Positions 18,074-26,942 of a stretch of 64,000 nucleotides of DNA are shown one piece after another. The first letter of the stretch is position 1; every line of letters begins with the position of its first letter. The translations under genes were made by a program, and so were the position numbers. The DNA comes from CANMXU01 sp052030545 (GTDB lineage: Bacteria; Pseudomonadota; Gammaproteobacteria; Enterobacterales; Alteromonadaceae): the NCBI RefSeq assembly GCF_052030545.1, contig NZ_JBPDIH010000001.1, positions 620,001 through 684,000 of the forward strand, written 5' to 3'. Under the pieces are notes generated by a model. It worked only from the letters and a program-made list of their open reading frames with translations, was not told the origin of the DNA and made no database searches.

Positions 18074-19426
18074 ATGAAAAAGCCGATTAGGTTAGCTTCT
18101 GCTTTTAGCGTGTGTATGCTTGCCTCTTGTGCGTCTTTTAACGATGTAACATATAGCCAACAAGCAGAGCAACAACTAAGTAATCCCCTTAATAAACAAG
18201 TCAACACTGAAAATAAGATTAATGAGTCGTCATTGTCTTTAACACAGTTACTTGCGCTAGAAGAGTCAGAAAAGCTTATTGCCAGTGCCTTTGAGCATAA
18301 CCCGAGTTTGCAACAAAGTTTATTGACCTTAAAAATTGCGCAGCAGCAAGTTACCGTTACGTCGTCTGCAATCTGGCCAAGCGTTAGTGCGGGCGTAAAC
18401 GCTAACAAAGTTGAAAATACTGCCAGTGACTATTCAGCAAGCCTAGATGTAGTGTGGACACTCGATATTTGGCAGCAGTTAAGTGATGCAAATAACGCGC
18501 AGCATGCAAGCGCTATTGCCTCAGCGTATCAATATCAAGACGTTAAAAACTTATTAGCAGCCAACGTTATGCAAGCGTATTTGGGCTTAGTGCAATCGGC
18601 TCAACTTATTGAAATAGAACGCTTACGTGTTGCTGTTTATCAAACCAACGAAAAGGTTATTATCGACCGTTATCGTAAAGGCTTAATTGAATTAAGTGAG
18701 CTTGATACTGCAAAGTCATCAACCCGTTCTAGTCAAGCCAATTTGGTCAATTACCAAGCACAATATCAACAAGCGTTAAGAAACTTATCGTTACTGACTG
18801 GACTTAGTGAAAACCAACTTAATTATCGTACCGACTTTCCTGATGTTTTATTGGCATTAACTGACGTTAGCGAGCAAAACTTAGCAACTCGTCCAGACTT
18901 GCAACAAGCTTATCAAGAAATTATTGCCAGTGAATACCAACATAAAGTTGCCTACAAAAACTTATTACCGAATTTATCGTTAACTGCATCTGTGGGAAAC
19001 AGTGATGCAAATTTACACGAAGCATTGTTTGGTAGTGGTGCTTGGCAATTACTGGGGCAATTATCTGCGCCGCTATTTAATGCAGGCAAGCTTACCAGCG
19101 AAGTAGAAATTGCCAAATTCAACGCCGAAAAAACCTACTGGCAATTTCAAGAAACCTTATTAAATGCTGTTAACGAAGTCGACAATGCTGTGGCATTAGA
19201 GCACGCGCTTGTCGAACAAATCAAGCTAACAAAACAAGCGCTTGAAAGTGCAAGGCGTAGTGAAACAACGTACACCGAACGTTATCGTCAAGGAACGGTA
19301 TCTTTAATTGACCTGTTACAAGTTCAGCAGCAAACCTTTTCATTGCAAGCGCAAGTAACCGAGCTTACGTATCAACACTTAACAAATCGCATTACTTTAG
19401 GTCTTGCACTGGGCTTAGGAGCTTAA
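18074..19426 (+). CDS. Outer-membrane efflux lipoprotein, NodT/TolC family
   Basis: 450 residues from the ATG at 18074, preferred because GAGG lies six bases upstream; ATGs at 18059 and 18062 precede it. The signal ends in lipobox LASC, so the mature protein is a lipoprotein. Two homologous TolC-type repeats of long coiled helices are visible (LQQSLLTLKIAQQQVTV with SAGVNANKVEN, then LQQAYQEIIASEYQHKVAYKNLLPNLSLTASVG). The conserved RYRKGLIELSELD and RYRQGTVSLIDLLQVQQ segments confirm the outer membrane channel family. It is the first gene of a five-gene efflux and two-component operon and forms the exit duct for the RND pump. Confidence 0.93.
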   Translation: MKKPIRLASAFSVCMLASCASFNDVTYSQQAEQQLSNPLNKQVNTENKINESSLSLTQLLALEESEKLIASAFEHNPSLQQSLLTLKIAQQQVTVTSSAIWPSVSAGVNANKVENTASDYSASLDVVWTLDIWQQLSDANNAQHASAIASAYQYQDVKNLLAANVMQAYLGLVQSAQLIEIERLRVAVYQTNEKVIIDRYRKGLIELSELDTAKSSTRSSQANLVNYQAQYQQALRNLSLLTGLSENQLNYRTDFPDVLLALTDVSEQNLATRPDLQQAYQEIIASEYQHKVAYKNLLPNLSLTASVGNSDANLHEALFGSGAWQLLGQLSAPLFNAGKLTSEVEIAKFNAEKTYWQFQETLLNAVNEVDNAVALEHALVEQIKLTKQALESARRSETTYTERYRQGTVSLIDLLQVQQQTFSLQAQVTELTYQHLTNRITLGLALGLGA

Positions 19427-19428
19427 TT

Positions 19429-20586
19429 ATGGCAAAAATAAATAAAACATTAATTGTAACAGTAGCCGGATTTTTAATGATTTTTTTGGCTGTTGGCATT
19501 AATGGCGCCATGTCGACCAAACAGAAAAAAACACCGCCACCAAAAGCGGTAGTGCAATTACCTGTAGTGTCGGTTAGCCAAGTTTCGCCTGTTTCGCATC
19601 AAGCAAGCGTTGTGAGTTATGGCGAAGTTGTTTCTCGTCATCAGTTAGACTTAACGGCGCAAGTGAGTGGGCAAATCACCTATTTGTCTCCTAAGTTTTT
19701 ATCGGGTCACACCTTTGAAAAAGGTGAAGTGATCGCCAAAATTGAACCTATTATTTATCAGCAAGCACTGGCAAGCGCACAAGCGAGTTTAGCCGACGCT
19801 AAACTTGCGTTAGCACAAGAAGAATTAAACAGTCGTCAAGCGGCACAAGAGTGGCAACAATCAGGTCTAGCCAATGAACAAGCTTCAGATTTGGTGCTGA
19901 GAAAACCGCAACTTGCAGCAGCTCAAGCAACATTATCAATGGCAAAAACCGATGTTGAAAAAGCGCAATACGACCTAGAACAAACCCAATTAGTGGCGCC
20001 GTTTAACGCGCTAGTGGTAACAAGACAAGTGCAATTAGGCAGTAACGTGCAAGCCGGTGTTACCTTAGCCGAGCTATACGATACCGCTGTTTTTGAAATT
20101 GCCTTGCCACTTTCTCAGCAACAATGGCAACTGCTACCTGAAAACGACATTAATACATTATCGGCGTTAACCATTGCGATTGTTGATGAAACCAATCAAC
20201 ACCAATGGCAGGCGAAAATTGACCGTGTTGAACAACATATTGACGGCACGAGTCGACAACGCTCATTAATTTCAACTGTTGAGCAGCCAATCACTTTATC
20301 AAAACCTTTGTATCCAGGTACTTTTGTTAAAGCCACTATAAGTGGACAATCCCTTGATAATTTATGGAAATTACCGGCATCTGCTTTAATCGACAATCAA
20401 ACCGTTTGGCAAGTAACACAAGAAAATGTACTTGAACACTTGGCAATAGCCGTTGTTTTTTCACAAGGCAGTGATGTTTATGTGCAACCTGAACAACCGA
20501 TGAGCGTAGCAACAATTGTTAATCGTCCATTGGCAAGTTATCTAGCAAAAATGAAAGTAGAAGCAGTAGTTGAGGAGCGTCAATAA
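19429..20586 (+). CDS. RND efflux periplasmic adaptor (HlyD/MFP family)
   Basis: 385 residues, starting two bases after the previous stop. An N-terminal membrane anchor (LIVTVAGFLMIFLAVGING, about 7-26) is followed by the lipoyl-like half motif LTAQVSGQITYLSPKFLSGHTFEKGEVIAKIEP. Next come a helical hairpin rich in Ala/Gln (about 110-180), the second lipoyl half TQLVAPFNALVVTRQVQLGSNVQAG, and a beta-barrel and membrane-proximal domain. It bridges the RND pump and the outer membrane channel. The stop overlaps the pump start codon by one base. Confidence 0.93.
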   Translation: MAKINKTLIVTVAGFLMIFLAVGINGAMSTKQKKTPPPKAVVQLPVVSVSQVSPVSHQASVVSYGEVVSRHQLDLTAQVSGQITYLSPKFLSGHTFEKGEVIAKIEPIIYQQALASAQASLADAKLALAQEELNSRQAAQEWQQSGLANEQASDLVLRKPQLAAAQATLSMAKTDVEKAQYDLEQTQLVAPFNALVVTRQVQLGSNVQAGVTLAELYDTAVFEIALPLSQQQWQLLPENDINTLSALTIAIVDETNQHQWQAKIDRVEQHIDGTSRQRSLISTVEQPITLSKPLYPGTFVKATISGQSLDNLWKLPASALIDNQTVWQVTQENVLEHLAIAVVFSQGSDVYVQPEQPMSVATIVNRPLASYLAKMKVEAVVEERQ

Positions 20587-23500
20587 TGAACTCTTCAACC
20601 AACCAAGGTGGTGTTATTGCATGGTTTGCGGGTAATTCCGTTGCGGCAAACTTACTTATGTTGTCGATTTTGTTTCTAGGCATATTGTCGTTTAACCAGC
20701 TACGAAAAGAAGCCTTTCCGGCAATGGCGACTGACTCAATTAGTATTTCCATGGTTTACGACAGTGGTGATGCCAAGTTATCGGAAGAAGGCATTGCGAT
20801 AAAAATTGAAGAAGCATTAGCGACAGTACAAGGTATTAAACGTATTACCTCTACGTCAAATGCCAATGGCAGTAACCTCATAGTTGAAGCCAAGTCTAGC
20901 TACGACCTTGATCTTTTACAGCGTGATATTACCGCAGAAGTTGACGCAATTTTTAATTTTCCTGCCGATGCAGAAAATCCTGTCATTGAACAAGTTACGC
21001 GCTTAACCCAAGCTTATTCCGTTAAAATTTATGGGGATACTGACCGTACTACGTTACAAGCGTTAGCCGAGCGCTTAAAAGTCGACTTACTCGCAAAAAA
21101 CGCTATTTCTAATGTTGAAATCAAAGGTAAAGCTGAACCTATGATGTCTATCGAATTAGATGAGCAAAAGCTGCAAGCGTATAATTTATCGTTTTCTGAT
21201 GTTGCCGACATTGTTAATAATGAATCGTCGGTTGCGTTATCTACTAGTTTACGTAATGCCGATAAAGTAGTGCGTTTAAAAGTGGCAGAGCAGGCTTATC
21301 GTAAAAAAGAGTTTGCCAATATTCCGTTAGTTACGCTAGCTGATGGCAGCCATATTTTGTTAGGCGATGTGGCAAAAATAGACGACAGTTTTGCCGATGA
21401 TGTCTTTGTGGTGGGGCGCTACAACGGCCAACCGGGTATTGGTATTGAACTGACAGTTGATGAAAACGGTGATGTATTAAACATAGTTGAACAAGCTAAT
21501 CAGGTGATTGAGCAATGGCAAACGAGTTCGTTATTGCCTGACAATGTTGCTATTGAAGCGTGGAATGATGGCGGCACGTTAATTCGCGATAGATTGGCGC
21601 TGTTGGTTAAAAATGCGTTATCGGGGATCGCGTTAGTATTTATTGTTTTAGCGTTATTTTTAAATCTACGAGTGGCTATTTGGGTGACGGCGGGTCTACC
21701 GTTTATTTTTTGCGGCACCTTGTTTTTTATGACCGACAGCTTTACCGGTATGTCGATTAATGAAATGACCACGTTTGGCTTTATTCTCGCACTGGGGATT
21801 GTGGTTGACGACGCTGTTGTGGTGGGTGAAAGCATATATTCAACACGAAAAGAGCAGGGTGATACACTGCAAAGTACCATTGAAGGCACCAAAAAAGTGG
21901 CTGTTCCGACTATATTTGGCGTGTTAACTACAGTGGCAACTTTTATCGCCTTAGCCAATGTTGAAGGTGGTATGGGGCAGGTTTATTCACAGTTTGCAGT
22001 CGTGGTGACGATTTGTTTAATCTTATCTGTTGTTGAGTCTAAACTTATTTTACCTTCGCATTTAGCGCACTTAAATACCCATCGTAAACCTAAGCAAGGC
22101 TGGCGCAATATTTGGGGGCGAATTCAACATGGCGCCGATGCAGGCCTGCAGTACTTTAGCGACCGTATTTATCAACCCGCGGTAAAAGTTGCCATTAACT
22201 ACCGTTATGGCGTTTTCTTTGCTTTTATCTCGGTGTTTATTTTAGTGATTGGCATGCCACTTAATGGCAGTGTGCGTGTGGCATTTTTCCCTGATATTCC
22301 AGGCAGTGTGGTTGAAGCCAATATGCTAATGCAAAATGATGCAAGCTTTGGTCAAACCAACAAAAACCTGATGGTATTAGAGCGAGCAGCTAAAGAAGCC
22401 GATCAACTATTGATGGAAAAACATGGTAAACCGGGTACTGCGATAGATACAGTGGAAGTGATTGCCGAGAGCGACTTATCTGGTTCTGTGGTTATCGAAC
22501 TCGATGAAAATTCGCCTTATGGGTTAAATGATTTTGTTCGTATTTGGAAAACAACCGCTAAAACGCCAGAAGGCGTGCGTAAACTTGATATTATGTCTGG
22601 TTTTGGTGGTCGAGATAATTTCAAAGTTGAAATAAAAGCATGGGATACCGAATCTATTCGTATAGCCGGCCAAGAAATTAAATCTGAAATTGCGCAAATT
22701 CAAGGTGTTAGTGGTATTGATGATAATTTTGACTCGGGCCAAGCTCAACTTCGTTTTGAATTAAATGAACAAGGCTTAGCATTAGGGCTAACGACGCAAA
22801 GTTTATCTCGCCAAGTATTACAAGCCTTTGGCGGTGAAATTGTCCAGCGCTACCAACGTGATAAAGATGAAGTTAAAGTGCGCATTCGCTACCCAGAAGA
22901 TCAACGTCAAAACGCAAATGACATTCATAATGCCAATATTCGCGTAAGCAGTTCCCAAGTTGTGCCATTATCGGTGGTGGCAAATATTTATTCTGAGTAT
23001 CAACAAAATGAAATTACCCGTATTTCGGGTTTACCTGCGGTTTATGTGAGTGCGCGGGTTGATAAAGATATTCTCTCGTCAAATGAGTTAGTGCAAACAT
23101 TACAAAATAGCTTGATCCCATCGTTAGAAAGTCGTTATCCCGATCTAAATATACACTTTGCTGGTGAAGCAGAAGAGCAAGCAGAAACAACTAATTCAAT
23201 GAGCTATTTATTTATCATGGCCATGGGCGCAATTTATATTTTATTGGCGATACCACTGCGCTCTTATGTGCAGCCGGTGATCATTATGATGGCAATACCG
23301 TTTGGTTTGGTTGGTGCAATATTAGGACACTATTTAAACGACATGGTACTAAGTATTTTATCTTTCAATGGTATTGTTGCTTTAAGTGGGGTAGTGGTTA
23401 ACGATAGCTTATTATTAGTGTCGCGCTTTAACCGTTTGAAAGAGCAAAAAATTGATATTAAAGAAGCGGTACTAACCGCCTGTACAGGCCGATTACGCGC

Positions 23501-23747
23501 TGTATTGTTAACATCCATTACTACGTATGCGGGGTTAATGCCGCTGCTGAGTGAAACCTCGACCCAAGCGCAGTTTATTATTCCTGCCGCAGCATCGCTA
23601 GGTTATGGTATTTTATTTGCAACTTTTATCACCTTATTGCTTGTTCCTGCGTTGCTTATGATGCAACAAGATGCGATAAACATATTAGCCAAAATAAAAA
23701 CTAAACTCTTCTCAAACACAGAGGAAAATGTTGCTTATGAGCATTAG
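20586..23747 (+). CDS. RND-family efflux permease
   Basis: 1053 residues, full length for the hydrophobe/amphiphile-efflux RND class. The first helix (NLLMLSILFLGILSFNQL) is followed by a large periplasmic porter domain. A helix bundle then carries the paired aspartates of the proton relay in GIVVDDAVVVGES near residue 406, and a second duplicated half has SYLFIMAMGAIYILLAIPL and NGIVALSGVVVNDSLLLV. It uses the proton gradient to expel small molecules through the TolC partner. The FPAM and VFFPDIPGS-type segments place it near the broader CusA/MexF-like HAE group rather than AcrB itself; the substrate is unknown. Confidence 0.94.
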   Translation: MNSSTNQGGVIAWFAGNSVAANLLMLSILFLGILSFNQLRKEAFPAMATDSISISMVYDSGDAKLSEEGIAIKIEEALATVQGIKRITSTSNANGSNLIVEAKSSYDLDLLQRDITAEVDAIFNFPADAENPVIEQVTRLTQAYSVKIYGDTDRTTLQALAERLKVDLLAKNAISNVEIKGKAEPMMSIELDEQKLQAYNLSFSDVADIVNNESSVALSTSLRNADKVVRLKVAEQAYRKKEFANIPLVTLADGSHILLGDVAKIDDSFADDVFVVGRYNGQPGIGIELTVDENGDVLNIVEQANQVIEQWQTSSLLPDNVAIEAWNDGGTLIRDRLALLVKNALSGIALVFIVLALFLNLRVAIWVTAGLPFIFCGTLFFMTDSFTGMSINEMTTFGFILALGIVVDDAVVVGESIYSTRKEQGDTLQSTIEGTKKVAVPTIFGVLTTVATFIALANVEGGMGQVYSQFAVVVTICLILSVVESKLILPSHLAHLNTHRKPKQGWRNIWGRIQHGADAGLQYFSDRIYQPAVKVAINYRYGVFFAFISVFILVIGMPLNGSVRVAFFPDIPGSVVEANMLMQNDASFGQTNKNLMVLERAAKEADQLLMEKHGKPGTAIDTVEVIAESDLSGSVVIELDENSPYGLNDFVRIWKTTAKTPEGVRKLDIMSGFGGRDNFKVEIKAWDTESIRIAGQEIKSEIAQIQGVSGIDDNFDSGQAQLRFELNEQGLALGLTTQSLSRQVLQAFGGEIVQRYQRDKDEVKVRIRYPEDQRQNANDIHNANIRVSSSQVVPLSVVANIYSEYQQNEITRISGLPAVYVSARVDKDILSSNELVQTLQNSLIPSLESRYPDLNIHFAGEAEEQAETTNSMSYLFIMAMGAIYILLAIPLRSYVQPVIIMMAIPFGLVGAILGHYLNDMVLSILSFNGIVALSGVVVNDSLLLVSRFNRLKEQKIDIKEAVLTACTGRLRAVLLTSITTYAGLMPLLSETSTQAQFIIPAAASLGYGILFATFITLLLVPALLMMQQDAINILAKIKTKLFSNTEENVAYEH

Positions 23748-24429
23748 TGTATTGTTAGTTGAAGACGATATCGATCTGGCCGCTACCGTTGTCGATTATT
23801 TAGAGCTTGAAAATATTCACTGTGATCATGCCGTTAACGGCGTGCAAGGTTTAGCTTTGATTGAAGCAAACAACTATCAAGTGATTTTGCTCGATTTAAA
23901 CCTACCGCGTTTAGATGGTTTATCTGTCTGCAAACATGTGCGTGAAAACAGCAATGATACGCCGATTTTAATGTTGACTGCGCGTGACTCGTTAACCGAT
24001 AAAGTAGCAGGGTTTGATGCGGGCACTGACGACTATTTAGTTAAACCTTTTGAAATTGAAGAATTAGTTGTACGTGTTATTGCCTTGTCGAAACGAAAAA
24101 GTGGTCAAGTGGCAAATTTAACCTTTGAAGCGCTAAGTTTAGATCTTAAACAGCGCAGTGCTAGTTATCAAGCATTGCCGGTAAAGCTAACGCCAATTAC
24201 CTATAAATTGCTTGAAAAACTGATGCGAGAATCGGGCAAGGCGGTAACGCGAGAAGCGCTAATGTACGCAGTTTGGGGCGAAGAACAACCTGACAGCAAT
24301 AGCTTGAAAGTGCATCTTCATCATTTACGTAATTCACTTAAAAAAGTGCAGGCAAAATTAACCATAGATAATGAAGCAGGCTTTGGTTTTGTCTTACGCA
24401 GTCAAAGTGAAACACAGAGTAAAACATAA
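23737..24429 (+). CDS. OmpR-family response regulator
   Basis: About 230 residues. The receiver domain has acidic residues in LLVEDDIDLA, the phospho-acceptor Asp53 in LLDLNLPRLDG and Lys103 in YLVKPFE. The C-terminal winged helix includes LTPITYKLLEKLMRESGKAVTREAL and SLKVHLHHLRNSLKK. The start is uncertain. I choose the ATG at 23737 (MSISVLLVEDD), which overlaps the pump gene by 11 bp; ATG 23728 or TTG 23731 sit closer to the GAGG site. Its position inside the efflux operon implies it controls that operon, probably with the kinase that follows. Confidence 0.93.
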   Translation: MSISVLLVEDDIDLAATVVDYLELENIHCDHAVNGVQGLALIEANNYQVILLDLNLPRLDGLSVCKHVRENSNDTPILMLTARDSLTDKVAGFDAGTDDYLVKPFEIEELVVRVIALSKRKSGQVANLTFEALSLDLKQRSASYQALPVKLTPITYKLLEKLMRESGKAVTREALMYAVWGEEQPDSNSLKVHLHHLRNSLKKVQAKLTIDNEAGFGFVLRSQSETQSKT

Positions 24430-24461
24430 GCTAAATGGTAGAGCAGAAAAAGGCGCAGTAA

Positions 24462-25757
24462 ATGAGTATACGTAATTATCTTTTTATTATTTTAACTAGC
24501 ATGGTGCTAATTATTGCGTCTTTTTTGTCGTTTCAAAGTGCTCGTATTTTTATTGGCTCTTTTGAGCGCTCTATGGCAGGCACGATGCGTGAAATAGCTG
24601 AGCGTTATCCTAAAGAGGGGACTGACGAAGCACATGTTTTAGACTTTTATGTCACAACCGATTGGCAAAAAGTGCCTAGTAAAGTTAAAGAATATTTTCC
24701 GACTATTCCAGAAAATTCTAACCGTATTCAAAGTAAATTTGTTGACTGGGTGTATTTTGCTCCGCCGCAAAAATCTTACTCGTTGCTGACGGTGAAACGC
24801 AACAATCAATTAATCTTTATTACTCATATTAATGAGAATATCCACCAAGAAGTTGAAGAGAAATATGGCAAGCAAGCCTGGTATAACGACCCGATGATAT
24901 TTATTGCCTTACTTGGCGTGTCTGGCATCGTGATTTTTATATTGGCACAGCTTTATGCATTTAGAAAGGTGACAATGCCCGTTCAACATTTGCATCGCTG
25001 GGCAAAAGATTTACAGATAGAAGATTTAAAAAATACCCCGCCCGATTTTCAGTTTAAAGAACTTAATGCACTTGCTGCCATTATTCACAGTAATTTGAGT
25101 TCGGTCGCAAATTCCGTTGAGCGCGAGCAAGAATTTTTACGTTATGCCAGCCATGAACTGCGCACACCAATAGCTGTGCTAAGAAGTAATACGGCGCTGT
25201 TAGAAAAAGTGAACCCAGAGCCAAGTGACAAAGAACGTAAAATAAGAGATCGGATCCAACGGGCGAGTTTAACCATGAAGTCGATGACTGAAACCTTGTT
25301 GTGGTTAAGCCGAGAAGGGGAAACTGAGTTAATATCTGAGCCATGCTCATTAGGGAATTTGCTCGCAACCATGCAAGCAGAATTATCGTATTTACTTTCA
25401 GGTAAACAAGTGTCGGTTGACTTGGTCACTGATAATACCGAAATTACTATTGAAACGACGCCGGTGATTATTGTCTTAAATAACCTGATCAGAAATGCTT
25501 TTCAACACACTCAACATGGCCAAGTTGATATAGTTCAATGTGGCAGTGAAGTTGTTATCACTAATGTTGAAATGGATGATGCTTCGCAAGTTTCACAAAA
25601 AACGACTGCGCAGGAATTAGGCTTTGGCTTAGGTATGCAACTGGTCGAAAAACTAGTGCTGCAATTTGGCTGGCAATACACTATTAAACATAGCGCGCAA
25701 AGTTATCAGGTGTTGATTAACTTTAAACGCTCTGAACCTGTCACAAATTCTGTTTAA
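24462..25757 (+). CDS. Sensor histidine kinase
   Basis: 431 residues. Two membrane helices (about 7-28 and 146-168) bracket a periplasmic sensing region of about 115 residues (KEGTDEAHVLDFYVTTDWQK and onward) of no recognised type. A HAMP-like segment is followed by the phospho-acceptor box YASHELRTPIAVLRS with His near 231. The ATPase domain has NNLIRNAFQHT (N box) and LGFGLGMQLVEKLV (G box). Two copies in the wild would normally pair with the OmpR-type regulator encoded 32 bp upstream. The signal sensed is likely a substrate of the efflux pump or membrane stress; that is inference. Confidence 0.92.
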   Translation: MSIRNYLFIILTSMVLIIASFLSFQSARIFIGSFERSMAGTMREIAERYPKEGTDEAHVLDFYVTTDWQKVPSKVKEYFPTIPENSNRIQSKFVDWVYFAPPQKSYSLLTVKRNNQLIFITHINENIHQEVEEKYGKQAWYNDPMIFIALLGVSGIVIFILAQLYAFRKVTMPVQHLHRWAKDLQIEDLKNTPPDFQFKELNALAAIIHSNLSSVANSVEREQEFLRYASHELRTPIAVLRSNTALLEKVNPEPSDKERKIRDRIQRASLTMKSMTETLLWLSREGETELISEPCSLGNLLATMQAELSYLLSGKQVSVDLVTDNTEITIETTPVIIVLNNLIRNAFQHTQHGQVDIVQCGSEVVITNVEMDDASQVSQKTTAQELGFGLGMQLVEKLVLQFGWQYTIKHSAQSYQVLINFKRSEPVTNSV

Positions 25758-25781
25758 ATTGATCGTGTGTTAGTGAGTCAG

Positions 25782-26636
25782 TTAATTATTTAATTCATCT
25801 ACGACACGCTTGATAATGCGTCTGTCGACTTTAATCACACTTTCATCTTTATTGTCATAGTCAAATTGGCTTAACAGGTAACTAATGGCATTAATCCGGG
25901 CTTGTTTTTTATCATCAGATTTAACTACTGTCCAAGGGCCTTCTGGGCTACTGGTGTAATAAAACATATCTTCTTTGGCTTGCGAATATTGCTCCCATAA
26001 ATTTTGCGACTCTTTGTCAACCGGGCTTAGTTTCCACTGTTTTAACGGATCGGTTTCACGCTTTTTAAAGCGTCGTGCTTGCTCTTCTTTGCTAACCGAA
26101 AACCAAAATTTAATAATATGAATGCCTGAGCGTCTTAGCATGTCTTCAAAGCTTGGTACTGTGCGCAAAAACTCCATAACTTGGTCTTTATTACTAAATT
26201 TCATTACCCGTTCAACGCCTGCTCGGTTATACCAACTTCGATCAAAAAGTACGATTTCTCCGCCACTTGGCAAGTGTGTAACGTAACGCTGAAAATACCA
26301 TTGGCTTAATTCGGTTTCGGTCGGTTTTTCTAAGGCAACAACGCGGCAACCTCTAGGATTGATATGCTCAATAATACGCTTAATCGTACCCCCTTTACCG
26401 GCAGCGTCACGCCCTTCAAAAATAATGACAACTTTTTTATGGTGCTTTTTAACCCAAGTTTGAAATTTAACTAATTCAATGTGCAAAGGGTTGAGCAAGG
26501 TTAAATAGTCGCTATTGCTCAATTTTTTCTGCGATTTTCGATGTTCGATGCCGTTGTAATTGTCACCAAACTCTTCTTGCTTACTTTGATCTTTAATACT
26601 GACTTCACTAACGGAAAATGAAGGGGATGGATTCAT
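25782..26636 (-). CDS. ppk2: Polyphosphate kinase 2
   Basis: 284 residues of the PPK2 family, which moves phosphate between polyphosphate and nucleoside (di)phosphates. The Walker A loop is GRDAAGKGG at 75-83 and the Walker B/lid region is FDRSWYNRAG at 131-140, with the arginine-rich RRFKKRETDPLKQWKLSPVD lid later. A single kinase domain with about 45 extra N-terminal residues indicates a one-domain class I enzyme; the direction (polyP-driven NTP formation or polyP synthesis) is not decidable. It converges on the histidine kinase gene with 24 bp between stops. Confidence 0.95.
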   Translation of the reverse strand: MNPSPSFSVSEVSIKDQSKQEEFGDNYNGIEHRKSQKKLSNSDYLTLLNPLHIELVKFQTWVKKHHKKVVIIFEGRDAAGKGGTIKRIIEHINPRGCRVVALEKPTETELSQWYFQRYVTHLPSGGEIVLFDRSWYNRAGVERVMKFSNKDQVMEFLRTVPSFEDMLRRSGIHIIKFWFSVSKEEQARRFKKRETDPLKQWKLSPVDKESQNLWEQYSQAKEDMFYYTSSPEGPWTVVKSDDKKQARINAISYLLSQFDYDNKDESVIKVDRRIIKRVVDELNN

Positions 26637-26942
26637 AATTGGCTCACTATTACATATAGGGATTTAATCAATGTTATCGATATTTATTTTATAAGTTTAG
26701 AAGATAGTAAAAATAAACAAAATTATTTGTGTTTGAACGCAGATCTATATCAATTTTTATTAAAGATAAAAGCTAAATTGCCATTTGTTCAGTGACTTAA
26801 CTCATTTATTCACATTTTATTTTTCCATAACTTGTCGTTTATTTATAATGCTCATTACCTGTTGTTATTACCAATTTGTGTTGATTGGTTTGTTTTTGCG
26901 TGTATATTGGTTGTTTTTAATTTGATGGGTTATGTTTATATT
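26637..26942. other. AT-rich intergenic region upstream of the PL7 lyase
   Basis: 306 bp between divergent genes. The open frame extending leftward from the lyase to 26832 encodes only a hydrophobic stretch before the real lipoprotein signal, so I treat it as non-coding. No clear operator or hairpin is visible; both promoters should lie here. Confidence 0.45.

Noticed and set aside
21500..21958. 152-codon antisense frame inside the RND pump gene
   Set aside because: Long but opposite a full-length 1053-residue RND protein whose motifs are all intact.
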